Made by a program: the position numbers and the translations under genes
The notes under the pieces: model-generated
Databases searched by the model: none
What the model was told of the DNA's origin: nothing
What the model saw: only the letters and a program-made list of their open reading frames with translations
DNA from: Streptomyces sp. NWU339
Lineage (GTDB): Bacteria > Actinomycetota > Actinomycetes > Streptomycetales > Streptomycetaceae
Length of the DNA stretch: 64,000 nt
Reading direction: 5' to 3'
NCBI RefSeq assembly: GCF_003143855.1
Contig: NZ_QFRK01000028.1
Span: 46,934 to 110,933, forward strand
Part shown: positions 18,686-27,534 of the stretch, piece after piece
How the letters are laid out: each line of letters opens with the position of its first letter
Numbering within the stretch: the stretch's first letter is position 1

Positions 18686-18937
18686 TCAGGCGGCGAGCAC
18701 GGGCAGCCCGGGCGGCCGGGGCCCGGCACCGTCTGCCGCACAGCCTCCTGACGGAGGATCACCCCCGCCGAGCACCAACTCGAGCCAGGGGCTCTTGCCG
18801 CCCGCCCCGAACAGCGTCTCCCCGGCCCCGCATCCGCCCCGGTCATCGGCCGGCAGATCCAGAATCAGCAGCCCCCGCCCCCGCTCTTCGTCCGGAAGCG
18901 ACAGTCGGCCGCCGACTGCTCGCGGTTTTCGGCGAGC
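18686..18937 (-). pseudogene. Decayed C-terminal fragment of an HATPase (anti-sigma-type) ATP-binding protein
   Basis: In this 304-bp gap the minus strand has a high-GC3 open frame of about 82 codons with no ATG or GTG start; a TGA closes it upstream at 18938-18940. The decoded part contains ERGRGLLILDLPADDRGG and then GAGGKSPWLELVLGG. These correspond to the G-box (SGRGLFLVDTLADRWG) and the end (RGKTTWFEM) of the intact HATPase protein at 40732-41235. The N-box half is missing, so I read it as a remnant rather than a working gene. Confidence 0.5.
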
Positions 18938-18969
18938 TCACCGTGCCGCCCCCGTCGGACGCCCCGGGG

Positions 18970-20112
18970 TCAGACCCTCGTGGGGGTCTTCGTCGTGCGG
19001 GACGTGGTGGCGATGGTGGCGGAGCCGACGACGCGGGTGCCCGCGTAGAGGACGATGGCCTGGCCGGGGGCGACGCCGCGCACCGGCTCCGTGAACGACA
19101 CCTCCAGGGTGCCGTCGACGAGTTCGGCGGTGACCTCGGTCTCGTCGCCGTGGGCGCGGAGCTGGGCGGTGTAGGTGCCGGGGCCGGTCGGGGCGGTGCC
19201 GCACCAGCGGGGGTTGATCGCGGTGAGGGCGCCGACGTCGAGGGCGTCCGCGGGGCCGACGGTGACGGTGTTGGTCACCGGGGAGATGTCGAGGACGTAG
19301 CGGGGCTTGCCGTCGGGGGCGGGGGTGCCGATCCGCAGGCCCTTGCGCTGGCCGATGGTGAAGCCGTACGCGCCCTCGTGCGTGCCGAGCTTGGCGCCGG
19401 ACTCGTCGACGATGTCGCCCTCGGCCCGGCCCAGGCGGTTCGCGAGGAAGCCCTGGGTGTCGCCGTCGGCGATGAAGCAGATGTCGTGCGAGTCGGGCTT
19501 CTTGGCGACCGCGAGTCCACGCCGCTCGGCCTCCGCGCGGATCTCCTCCTTGGTGGTGACCGTGTCGCCGAGCGGGAACATGGCGTGGGCGAGCTGCCGG
19601 TCGTCCAGCACGCCCAGGACGTACGACTGGTCCTTGGCCATGTCGGAGGCGCGGTGCAGCTCTCGCGTGCCGTCGGACAGGGTGACCACGCGCGCGTAGT
19701 GGCCGGTGGCCACGGCGTCGAAACCGAGGGCCAGTGCCTTGTCCAGCAGCGCGGCGAACTTGATCTTCTCGTTGCAGCGCAGGCACGGGTTGGGGGTGCG
19801 GCCCGCCTCGTACTCGGCGACGAAGTCCTCCACCACGTCCTCACGGAAGCGGTCGGCGAGGTCCCACACGTAGAACGGGATGCCGATCACGTCGGCGGCG
19901 CGGCGGGCGTCGCGCGAGTCCTCGATGGTGCAACAGCCCCGCGCGCCCGTGCGGAAGGATTGGGGGTTCGCGGAGAGCGCGAGGTGGACGCCGGTCACGT
20001 CGTGTCCCGCTTCGGCGGCACGGGCGGCGGCCACGGCGGAGTCGACTCCGCCGGACATGGCGGCCAGTACCCGGAGGGGGCGGGAGCGGGAGGGCTGCGG
20101 GATCTCAGTCAT
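18970..20112 (-). CDS. mnmA: tRNA 2-thiouridylase MnmA
   Basis: 380 residues. The PP-loop SGGVDS is at 20-25; the catalytic Cys residues are in TPNPCLRCNEKIKF and HDICFIADGD. GHYARV and GQRKGLRIGTP are family segments, and the C-terminal beta-barrel is complete. MnmA uses ATP and persulfide sulfur to thiolate U34 of Lys, Glu and Gln tRNAs. Its sulfur donor, a cysteine desulfurase, lies 1 kb away on the same strand (21114-22283). The ATG at 20112 is 59 bases from the divergent amidase start. Confidence 0.96.
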   Translation of the reverse strand: MTEIPQPSRSRPLRVLAAMSGGVDSAVAAARAAEAGHDVTGVHLALSANPQSFRTGARGCCTIEDSRDARRAADVIGIPFYVWDLADRFREDVVEDFVAEYEAGRTPNPCLRCNEKIKFAALLDKALALGFDAVATGHYARVVTLSDGTRELHRASDMAKDQSYVLGVLDDRQLAHAMFPLGDTVTTKEEIRAEAERRGLAVAKKPDSHDICFIADGDTQGFLANRLGRAEGDIVDESGAKLGTHEGAYGFTIGQRKGLRIGTPAPDGKPRYVLDISPVTNTVTVGPADALDVGALTAINPRWCGTAPTGPGTYTAQLRAHGDETEVTAELVDGTLEVSFTEPVRGVAPGQAIVLYAGTRVVGSATIATTSRTTKTPTRV

Positions 20113-20171
20113 AACCCCTCCAGGGTACGGGGCACGGGAACCGGGGCCACCGGATATCCGTTGTTGCCGGC

Positions 20172-20837
20172 ATGGGGGAGAGAAGAGCTTCCAAGGACGG
20201 CGACCGGCGCATCGGGCGGCGCGCCCTGATCGTCGGCGGGGTGGCGGCCGCCGCGGGCACCGCCGTGCTGGCGCGGGACGAGTTGGGCCGCCTGTGGTGG
20301 CGCGTGCCCGGGGTCGAGAAGCCGCGCGAGCCGGGCGTGGTCGACTTCTCGGGCGCCCGCTGGGTCGCGGCCTCGGACGCCAACTGGCGGCGCGCGGACC
20401 GGCCCGACGACTACGGCATCGGCATGGTGATCGTCCATGTCACCCAGGGCAGCTTCGACAGCGCGGTGCGGGCGTTCCAGGACCCCGGGCACCGGGCGGC
20501 CACGCACTACATCGTCGGACAGGACGGGCGGATCACCCAGATGATCCGCGAGCTCGACGTGGCGTACCACGCGGGAAACCGCGACTACAACGAGCGCAGC
20601 ATCGGCATCGAGCACGAGGGGTTCATGGACCGGCCGCAGGACCTCACGGACGAGATGTACGAGGCCTCGGCCCGGCTCACGGCCCGGATCTGCGCGCGCT
20701 ACGACATACCCGTCGACCGGAAGCACATCATCGGCCACATCGAGGTGCCGGGGACGGATCACACCGACCCGGGCCCGCACTGGGACTGGGACCGCTACAT
20801 GAAGCTCGTACGTCAGGCGCGCACGGCGACGGCCTGA
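20172..20837 (+). CDS. Tat-type secreted N-acetylmuramoyl-L-alanine amidase (Amidase_2)
   Basis: 221 residues. The N-terminus has a twin-arginine-like signal (RRIGRRALIVGGVAAAAGTA, 13-32). The amidase-2 domain follows: VIVHVTQGSFDSAV with a zinc His, HYIVGQDGRITQMI, AYHAGN, SIGIEHEGF, then IIGHIEVPGTDHTDPGPHWDW with the remaining zinc ligands. It should cleave the stem peptide from muramic acid in peptidoglycan outside the cell. It is divergent from mnmA and followed on the same strand only by the TPP riboswitch. Confidence 0.88.
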   Translation: MGERRASKDGDRRIGRRALIVGGVAAAAGTAVLARDELGRLWWRVPGVEKPREPGVVDFSGARWVAASDANWRRADRPDDYGIGMVIVHVTQGSFDSAVRAFQDPGHRAATHYIVGQDGRITQMIRELDVAYHAGNRDYNERSIGIEHEGFMDRPQDLTDEMYEASARLTARICARYDIPVDRKHIIGHIEVPGTDHTDPGPHWDWDRYMKLVRQARTATA

Positions 20838-20893
20838 CCCCGCCGCCCGAAAAAAGGATAAAAAATCTCAATCCGGACTCTTCCCTCCAGCGG

Positions 20894-20908
20894 AGGACGT
20901 CCTATTAT
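20894..20908 (+). promoter_or_regulatory. Possible promoter -10 ahead of the TPP riboswitch
   Basis: TATTAT (20903-20908) is close to a consensus -10. The bases before it form a 10-bp palindrome AGGACGTCCT (20894-20903), and just upstream CCTCC/GGAGG make a small hairpin (20884-20896). No strong -35 is seen 16-18 bases upstream. If used, the transcript would start about 50 bases before the aptamer. Confidence 0.3.
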
Positions 20909-20970
20909 GAGAACAGGCCTACGAGACGAGTGAGGGAGTTCGACCGGAGTAGCCGACTTCAGCGTGAGGT

Positions 20971-21080
20971 TGCGGCTTCCGCTGGTGCCGACATCGACGG
21001 TCGGGCTGAGAGGCCGGAAGGTCCCAGGACCGGAAGGCGACCCCTAGTCACCTGATCCGGGTCATACCGGCGAAGGGAAC
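20971..21080 (+). promoter_or_regulatory. TPP riboswitch (THI element) with no gene downstream on its strand
   Basis: All major THI landmarks are on the plus strand in order: GGTGCC (20984-20989), the P3 hairpin CCGAC/GTCGG (20988-20992 with 21000-21004), the invariant CTGAGA (21006-21011), an optional hairpin, ACCTGATC (21050-21057), the P5 hairpin CCGG/CCGG (21057-21060 with 21067-21070) and GCGAAGGGAA (21070-21079). The 3' half matches actinobacterial thi leaders closely; the P2 helix (GGT against ACCCC) is weaker than usual. The aptamer ends 34 bases before the end of iscS, which is on the opposite strand, so the switch would control an RNA antisense to iscS, a very short peptide, or nothing. 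Confidence 0.8.
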
Positions 21081-21101
21081 CCGCCTCGTAGGTCGTTGTC
21101 G

Positions 21102-21136
21102 TGCCCGGGGGAGCTAGGTCAGCCCCGCCGCCCGGG
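21102..21136. terminator. GC-rich hairpin at the end of iscS and after the TPP aptamer
   Basis: GCCCGGG (21102-21108) can pair with CCCGGGC (21130-21136). It overlaps the last codons of iscS and lies just after the riboswitch, so it could be the switch's expression platform, a shared terminator, or only coding sequence. Confidence 0.35.
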
Positions 21137-22283
21137 CCCGTTCCACCGCCGGGCCGATGGTCTTGGCCAGGGCTTCGACGTCGGCCCGGGTGGAGGTGTG
21201 GCCGAGGGAGAAGCGGAGGGTGCCGCGGGCCAGGTCCGGGTCGGTGCCGGTGGCCAGGAGGACGTGGCTGGGCTGGGCGATGCCCGCCGTGCAGGCGGAA
21301 CCGGTGGAGCACTCGATGCCCTGGGCGTCGAGCAGGAGCAGCAGGGAGTCGCCCTCGCAGCCGGGGAACGTGAAATGGGCGTTGGCCGGGAGCCGCCCCC
21401 CGGGCGAGGGGTCGCCGCCGAGGATGGCGTTCGGGACGGCCTCGCGGACCGCGGCGACCAGGTCGTCGCGGAGGGCTCCGATCTCGCGGGCGAACCACTC
21501 CTGCTGCTCGGCGGCCAGTCGGCCGGCCACCGCGAAGGAGGCGACCGCGGGCACGTCGAGCGTGCCGGAGCGCACGTGGCGCTCCTGTCCGCCTCCGTGC
21601 AGCACCGGTACGGGGGTGTGCTCGCGACCCAGGACCAGCGCCCCGATGCCGTACGGGCCGCCGATCTTGTGGCCGGACACGGTCATCGCGGCGAGCCCCG
21701 AGGAGGCGAAGTCCACGGGCACCTGGCCGAAGGCCTGGACCGCGTCGGAGTGCAGCGGAACGCCGAACTCAGCGGCGACCTCGGCGAGTTCATGCATCGG
21801 CAGCAGCGTGCCGATCTCGTTGTTCGCCCACATCACGGTGGCCAGGGCCACGTCGTCGGGGTTGCGGGCGATCGCCTCGCGCAGCGCGTCCGGGTGGACC
21901 CGGCCGTAGGGGTCGACCGGCAGGTACTCGACGGTGGCGCCCTCGTGCTCGCCGAGCCAGTGCACGGCGTCGAGGACGGCGTGGTGCTCGACGGGGCTCG
22001 CGAGGACACGGGTGCGGGCCGGCTCCGCGTCACGGCGGGCCCAGTACAGGCCCTTCACCGCGAGGTTGTCGGCCTCGGTCCCGCCGGAGGTGAGCACCAC
22101 CTCGCTGGGGCGGGCGCCGAGGGCTTCGGCGAGGGTTTCGCGGGCCTCCTCGACGCTCCGGCGGGCGCGCCGGCCGGCCGCGTGCAGGGAGGAGGCGTTG
22201 CCGGTGACGCCCAGGTGCGCGGTGAGTGCCTCGACTGCCTCGGGAAGCATCGGGGTGGTCGCGGCGTGGTCGAGGTATGTCAT
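21114..22283 (-). CDS. iscS: Cysteine desulfurase (IscS/NifS family)
   Basis: 389 residues. MTYLDHAATTP opens the protein; SGGTEADNLA binds the cofactor phosphate, the PLP lysine is K206 in SGHKIGGPYGIG, and the active-site Cys is C331 in STGSACTAGIAQPSHVL. It removes sulfur from cysteine as an enzyme persulfide used for tRNA thiolation (MnmA), Fe-S clusters and thiamine. The ATG at 22283 gives a standard length. No iscU or other isc/suf gene adjoins, which fits a role serving mnmA nearby. The 3' end faces the TPP riboswitch on the other strand. Confidence 0.93.
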   Translation of the reverse strand: MTYLDHAATTPMLPEAVEALTAHLGVTGNASSLHAAGRRARRSVEEARETLAEALGARPSEVVLTSGGTEADNLAVKGLYWARRDAEPARTRVLASPVEHHAVLDAVHWLGEHEGATVEYLPVDPYGRVHPDALREAIARNPDDVALATVMWANNEIGTLLPMHELAEVAAEFGVPLHSDAVQAFGQVPVDFASSGLAAMTVSGHKIGGPYGIGALVLGREHTPVPVLHGGGQERHVRSGTLDVPAVASFAVAGRLAAEQQEWFAREIGALRDDLVAAVREAVPNAILGGDPSPGGRLPANAHFTFPGCEGDSLLLLLDAQGIECSTGSACTAGIAQPSHVLLATGTDPDLARGTLRFSLGHTSTRADVEALAKTIGPAVERARAAGLT

Positions 22284-22366
22284 GGTGAGCCCGATTCTAC
22301 GGGCCTTGTCCGGCGGACCCGGGGGCGCGGTCGGCCGGGAAACGACGCCGGTTCGAGCGCTCCGGC

Positions 22367-22477
22367 TCAGAGGCTCCACGAAACGGCGTCGCTCACCTGC
22401 GGGAACACCGACCGGGCCGGCAGATCCGCGCCGCCGGGGCCGAGGGCGACATCGATGAATCGATGAGTTGAGGACAA
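22367..22477 (-). CDS. Possible 36-aa ORF or gene remnant upstream of iscS
   Basis: The minus strand from a TTG at 22477 encodes 36 residues including FIDVALGPGGADLP and VFPQVSDAVSWSL, with strongly GC-biased third positions, unlike the rest of the spacer. There is no convincing ribosome site, since the start abuts the thioesterase terminator. It may be the tail of a lost gene. I do not recognise a family. Confidence 0.25.
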   Translation of the reverse strand: MSSTHRFIDVALGPGGADLPARSVFPQVSDAVSWSL

Positions 22478-22479
22478 GC

Positions 22480-22515
22480 GGGCCCGGCAGCCCCGGCGCG
22501 GTGCCTGCCGGGCCC
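22480..22515. terminator. Terminator after the acyl-CoA thioesterase
   Basis: A perfect 11-bp stem, GGGCCCGGCAG (22480-22490) with CTGCCGGGCCC (22505-22515), loop of 14 bases, one base past the thioesterase stop region. Confidence 0.8.
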
Positions 22516-22516
22516 C

Positions 22517-23380
22517 TCAGGGCAGCCGTACGCGGGCAAGCTGGCGGGACTGGGCCACCAGCCGGTCCGCGCTGTCCCAGACCTCGGCGTCCTCCTCCAG
22601 GAAGCCGCCGGCGAGGTTGCGGGTGGTGATCGACACCCGCAGCGGGCCGGGCGCCGGACGGGAACGGACGTGCGCCGTCAGCTCGACCGTGGGGACCCAG
22701 CCGGTGAGCCCGAGCTCGAAGGCGGTGGGCGGCAGCGCGTCCACCGCGAGCAGCAGGGAGAACGGGTCGGCGTCCCGGCCGTCGGCGAGCCCGAACCAGG
22801 CCCGCATCTCCCCCTTGCCGGAGGGCTGACCGAGGGCCCAGCCGAGGGTCGACGGGTCGAGCTTGAGCATCAGCCGCTCGGTGATGGCGGAGCTGCCGTC
22901 GACGGGGGTCGGACCGTCCTCGGGGCCGAAGCACTGCTCCATGGGCGGTAGCGCGGGCGGCCGGGCCGTCGTACGGACGTCGTCGGGGAGGGTGTCCAGG
23001 TCGCCGTAGGAGGCCAGTACGCGGATGCGTTCGACCTCGCGGCCCTCGTCGTCGTACTGGAGGAGGGACGCCTGACCGGTCGACAGGGTGCGCCCGGTGC
23101 GCACGGTCTCGGTGCGGACGACCGCCGGGCCCGGCCGGGAGGCGGTCAGGTAGTGCGCGGAGATGGTGAACGGGTCCGGGTGCGGCAGGGCGTCGGCGAG
23201 GGCGCGGCCCAGGACGGCCAGCAGATAGCCGCCGTTGACGGCGTTGATGATCGTCCAGCCGACGGAGAGGTCGACGTCGTAGACGCCCGGCGCGCGGAGC
23301 GCCACCGCGGTGTCGCGGTCGAACTCGCTGTCACCGACGGTGGCCCGGGTCGCGACCTGGGCGGAGGCTGCTTCTGGCAT
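22517..23380 (-). CDS. Acyl-CoA thioesterase, double hot-dog (TesB-like)
   Basis: 287 residues. The first hot-dog contains VGWTIINAVNGGYLLAVLGR (an N-terminal Asn-Gly hot-dog helix) and DPFTISAHYLTASRPGP; the second has EMRAWFGLADGRDADPFSLL and WVPTVELTAHVRSRPAPGPL. This two-domain TesB/4HBT_3 architecture hydrolyses acyl-CoA. Acyl specificity is not evident. The ATG at 23380 lacks a strong ribosome site. An inverted repeat sits 20 bases upstream. The gene is a single unit closed by its own hairpin. Confidence 0.88.
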   Translation of the reverse strand: MPEAASAQVATRATVGDSEFDRDTAVALRAPGVYDVDLSVGWTIINAVNGGYLLAVLGRALADALPHPDPFTISAHYLTASRPGPAVVRTETVRTGRTLSTGQASLLQYDDEGREVERIRVLASYGDLDTLPDDVRTTARPPALPPMEQCFGPEDGPTPVDGSSAITERLMLKLDPSTLGWALGQPSGKGEMRAWFGLADGRDADPFSLLLAVDALPPTAFELGLTGWVPTVELTAHVRSRPAPGPLRVSITTRNLAGGFLEEDAEVWDSADRLVAQSRQLARVRLP

Positions 23381-23400
23381 GGATGAAGAGTACAAGAAAT

Positions 23401-23418
23401 AGCTACTAAGCGGTAGCT
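23401..23418. promoter_or_regulatory. Inverted repeat upstream of the thioesterase gene
   Basis: AGCTAC (23401-23406) and GTAGCT (23413-23418) form a perfect 6-6-6 inverted repeat, AT-rich for this DNA, 20 bases before the thioesterase start. It looks like an operator for a dimeric repressor of the TetR or MarR type; no regulator gene adjoins. Confidence 0.45.
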
Positions 23419-23456
23419 TTGTCGAACGTCCTCCCCCTCTCCCGCACCGGCCCGTC

Positions 23457-24122
23457 CTACTCCTCCTCGCGGGCCGTCGAGCGCCGCTGCCACGCGCGGG
23501 GCGCCCGCCAGTGGTACCGCAGCGCCAGCAGTCGCAGCGTGAACGCCGTGAGCACGGCAAGGGTGCTGGTGAACGCGTTCAGCGCGTCGAAGCGGAGGCA
23601 CAGCGCCGCCATGGTCGCGCCGACCATCGCCGGTACCGCATAGAGATCACGGTCCCAGCGCAGCAGCGAGGGCACCTCGTTGGCGAGCACGTCCCGCACC
23701 ACGCCGCCGCCCACCGCGGTGGCCAGGCCGAGGCAGGCGGAGGAGGTCGCGCTGAGCCCGTAGTCGTACGCCTTGGCGGTGCCGACGACGCAGAACAGAC
23801 CGAGCCCGGCGGCGTCGAAGAAGCTGATGGCGTTCTGGATGCGCTCCACGTGCGGATGCAGGAAGAACACCAGCGCCACGGCGAGCAGCGGGGTGACGAA
23901 GTATCCCAGGTCCGTGAAGGCGGCGGGCGGCACGGCGCCGATGACCACATCACGGAAGAGTCCGCCGCCGAGGGCGGTGGCCTCCGCGAGGACCGCGATG
24001 CCAAAGACATCGAGGTTCTTGCGAACGGCCAGCAGGGCGCCCGAGATCGCGAAGACGAAGATGCCGATCAGGTCGAGCGCGTGCAGGAGGGACGGGCTGA
24101 AGAGTTGCTGGAGCACCCTCAT
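23457..24122 (-). CDS. TRIC-like cation channel (UPF0126) membrane protein
   Basis: 221 residues, about seven membrane helices. The two internal repeats each carry a Gly-rich turn, GGGLFRDVVIG and GGGVVRDVLANEVP, which mark the UPF0126/TRIC family. Bacterial members form potassium-permeable trimeric channels; earlier annotation called them YadS. The start at 24122 (MRVLQQ) puts the first helix near the N-terminus, and an ATG at 24137 is equally in frame. It lies downstream of the peptide-transporter operon but behind a strong terminator. Confidence 0.85.
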   Translation of the reverse strand: MRVLQQLFSPSLLHALDLIGIFVFAISGALLAVRKNLDVFGIAVLAEATALGGGLFRDVVIGAVPPAAFTDLGYFVTPLLAVALVFFLHPHVERIQNAISFFDAAGLGLFCVVGTAKAYDYGLSATSSACLGLATAVGGGVVRDVLANEVPSLLRWDRDLYAVPAMVGATMAALCLRFDALNAFTSTLAVLTAFTLRLLALRYHWRAPRAWQRRSTAREEE

Positions 24123-24137
24123 ATTCTGACTCAGCAA

Positions 24138-24172
24138 GAACCCCTCGCCTTACAAACCAAGGCGAGGGGTTC
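24138..24172. terminator. Terminator of the peptide ABC operon
   Basis: A perfect 14-bp stem, GAACCCCTCGCCTT (24138-24151) with its complement at 24159-24172, loop of 7, 29 bases after the last ABC gene. Confidence 0.88.
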
Positions 24173-24201
24173 GGTGCACACCGGCGAACGCGCGGCAGAG
24201 G

Positions 24202-25565
24202 CTAAACGGCCTTCTTCGCAGCGCCCTTCTCCTCCGCGGGGGCCTCCGGCTCCTCCGCGGACGCCTTCTCCGCGGACTCGGGCTCGGCCTCCTCCGCGGA
24301 CTCGTTCTCCTCCGCGGACTCCGGCTCGGGCTTCTCCGCCGAGGTCTCGGGCTTCTCCGGCGAGGTCTCGGCCTTCTCCGCGGACTCGAGCTCGGGCTCC
24401 TCCGCGGACTCCGGCTCGGCCTTCTCCGGCGAGGTCTCGGGCTTCTCCGCCGCGCTCTCCTTCACCGGCTCCCCGGACTGCTCCGGCACCGTCACGTCAT
24501 CGGAACCCACCGACGGCGGGGCGTCCTCGACGCCCTCGCGGGTCGCCGACACCACCTCGCCCTGGCTCCGCTTCAGCGTCCCGGCCGCGATCTCGGCGGT
24601 GTAGTGGCAGGCCACCCGGTGGCCGCCGCCGACGTCCTTCAGTTCCGGCCGTTCGGTCGCGCACCGCTCGGCCTGGGCCCAGGGGCAGCGGGTGTGGAAG
24701 CGGCAGCCGCTGGGCGGGTTCGCCGGGGAGGGCAGGTCACCGGTGAGCAGGATGCGCTCGCGCTTGTCCTCCACCTCCGGGTCCGGCACCGGCACCGCCG
24801 ACATCAGGGCCTTGGTGTACGGGTGCTTGGGCTCGGCGTACAGCGCGTCGCTCGGTGCCTCCTCGACCAGCGAACCCAGGTACATCACGCCGATCGTGTC
24901 GGAGATGTGCCGGACCACCGCGAGGTCGTGGGCGATCACCAGGTAGGTCAGGCCGAGTTCCTCCTGGAGGTCCTCCAGCAGGTTGATGACCTGGGCCTGG
25001 ACCGACACGTCGAGCGCGGAGACCGGCTCGTCGCAGATGATCACGTCCGGTTCGAGGACGAGGGCGCGGGCGATGCCGATGCGCTGGCGCTGGCCGCCGG
25101 AGAACTCGTGCGGGTAGCGGGCGAGCGCGTTGGAGGGCAGGCCGACCTTGTCCAGGATCGACTTGATCTTCTCCCGGCGCTCCTCCTGGTCCTTGCCGAT
25201 GCCGTGGGCGACCATGCCCTCGGACAGGATCGACTCGATGTTCTGCCGGGGGTTGAGCGAGCCCAGCGGGTCCTGGAAGACCATCTGGAGCCGGCGCCGG
25301 AAGCGGCGCATCTCCTCACCGGGCAGCTTCGCCAGGTCGGTGCCGTCGAGGACGACGGACCCCTCGGTGATGTCCACCAGCCGCAGCACCGACCGCCCGA
25401 GGGTGGTCTTTCCGCAGCCGGACTCGCCGACCAGGCCGTAGGTCTCGCCGGCCTCGACCTTCAGGGACACCCCGTCCACGGCGTAGACGTGGCCGACCGT
25501 ACGGTCGAACAGCACGCCCTTCTTGATGGGGAAGTGGACCTTGACGCCGTCCAGTTCGAGCAGGC

Positions 25566-25569
<4 letters not shown>
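24202..25569 (-). CDS. Peptide ABC importer, second ATP-binding subunit (DppF/OppF-like) with long acidic tail
   Basis: 455 residues. The NBD has Walker A GLVGESGCGKTTLG, signature FSGGQRQR, Walker B VIICDEPVSALD and the switch His (VIAHDL). The oligopeptide-type C-terminal segment with CRFHTRCPWAQAERC follows. From about residue 345 to the end there is an extra tail of roughly 110 residues made of Pro/Glu/Ser/Ala/Lys repeats (ESAEE, ETSPEKPE), absent from typical family members. The ATG at 25569 overlaps the previous gene's stop as ATGA and has GGAGG upstream. It works with the other ATPase to power dipeptide or oligopeptide uptake. Confidence 0.92.
24205..24480 (-). repeat. Low-complexity repeat region encoding the acidic tail
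   Basis: Imperfect in-frame repeats of about 12-18 bases (plus-strand units such as CTCCGCGGACTC and TTCTCC) encode ESAEE/PEKPE-type residues at the C-terminus of the DppF-like ATPase. Copy number is likely to vary between strains. Confidence 0.75.
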
Positions 25570-26567
<998 letters not shown>

Positions 26568-26573
26568 GGTGGT

Positions 26574-27533
26574 TCAGCCCCTCAGCTTCGGGTCGAGGGC
26601 TTCCCGCATGGCCTCGCCGAGGAGGGTGAAGCCGAGGGCGGTGATGATGATGCCGACGGCGGGGTAGACCGCCATCATCGGCGCGTTGTCGAAGAAGCGC
26701 TGCGCCTGGGCGAGCATGACGCCCCACTCGGGGATGGCCGGGTCGGGGTTGCCCAGGCCCAGGTAGGACAGGGCGGCCGCCTCGATGATCGCGGTGGCCA
26801 GGGAGAGCGTGGCCTGCACGATCACCGGGCTGAGCGAGTTGGGGATGATCTGCGAGACCACGATGCGTCGCTTGCGCACCCCGAGGGACTTGGCCGCGAG
26901 CACGTAGTCCGCGCCGCCCTGCGCCAGCATGGAACCGCGCAGCAGCCGGGCGAACACCGGGATCTGGACGACACCCACGGCGATCATCACGGTGGTCAGC
27001 GACTGGCCCATGACGGCCGCGATGGACACGGCCAGCAGCAGCGAGGGCATCGCCAGCATCATGTCGATGAAGCGCATGATGACGGAGTCGATGCGCTTTC
27101 CGGTGTCGCCGCCGAGGGTGGCGGCGGCTCCGGAGAGGCCGCCGATCAGGAAGCCGATGGTCAGGCCGATGAGCGTGGCGACGACGCCGACGAGCAGCGT
27201 CTGGCGGGCGCCGACCAGCATGCGGGAGAACATGTCCCGGCCGAGGTGGTCGATTCCGAACCAGTTCCCGCCGCGCGGGCCGACGAACTCACCCCGGTTG
27301 GGGAAGACCTCGCCCCGCCAGGTCTGGGCAGTCGGGGCGTACGGGGTGAGGTAGGGCCCGACGATCGCGACGAGGACGAACAGGGCGATGACGGCCGCGC
27401 CGATGATCGCCATCTTGCTGCGCCTGAGACGGCGGAAGGCCTCCCGCCACAGGCTGGCGCCGGTGCTGGTCTCCTTGGTCGCGGTCAGTTCCGCGAGGCG
27501 CTGGATCTTCTCGGTCTTGGTGGCGACGCTCAC
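26574..27533 (-). CDS. Peptide ABC importer permease (DppC/OppC-like)
   Basis: 319 residues: an N-terminal cytoplasmic stretch (about 1-38), a first helix (about 39-59), an extracytoplasmic loop (about 60-110) and five further helices. The coupling-helix EAA loop is seen as EAAALSYLGLGNPDPAIPEWG. This is the OppC type of inner-membrane subunit with an N-terminal extension. The gap to dppB is 1 base and to the ATPase 6 bases, so the genes are translated in series. Confidence 0.94.
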   Translation of the reverse strand: MSVATKTEKIQRLAELTATKETSTGASLWREAFRRLRRSKMAIIGAAVIALFVLVAIVGPYLTPYAPTAQTWRGEVFPNRGEFVGPRGGNWFGIDHLGRDMFSRMLVGARQTLLVGVVATLIGLTIGFLIGGLSGAAATLGGDTGKRIDSVIMRFIDMMLAMPSLLLAVSIAAVMGQSLTTVMIAVGVVQIPVFARLLRGSMLAQGGADYVLAAKSLGVRKRRIVVSQIIPNSLSPVIVQATLSLATAIIEAAALSYLGLGNPDPAIPEWGVMLAQAQRFFDNAPMMAVYPAVGIIITALGFTLLGEAMREALDPKLRG

Positions 27534-27534
27534 G

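Noticed and set aside
21101..21373. A 90-codon plus-strand frame right after the TPP aptamer
   Set aside because: It is antisense to iscS, Pro/Arg/Gly/Trp-rich and without a ribosome site; unlikely to be the regulated gene, although a very short peptide cannot be fully excluded.
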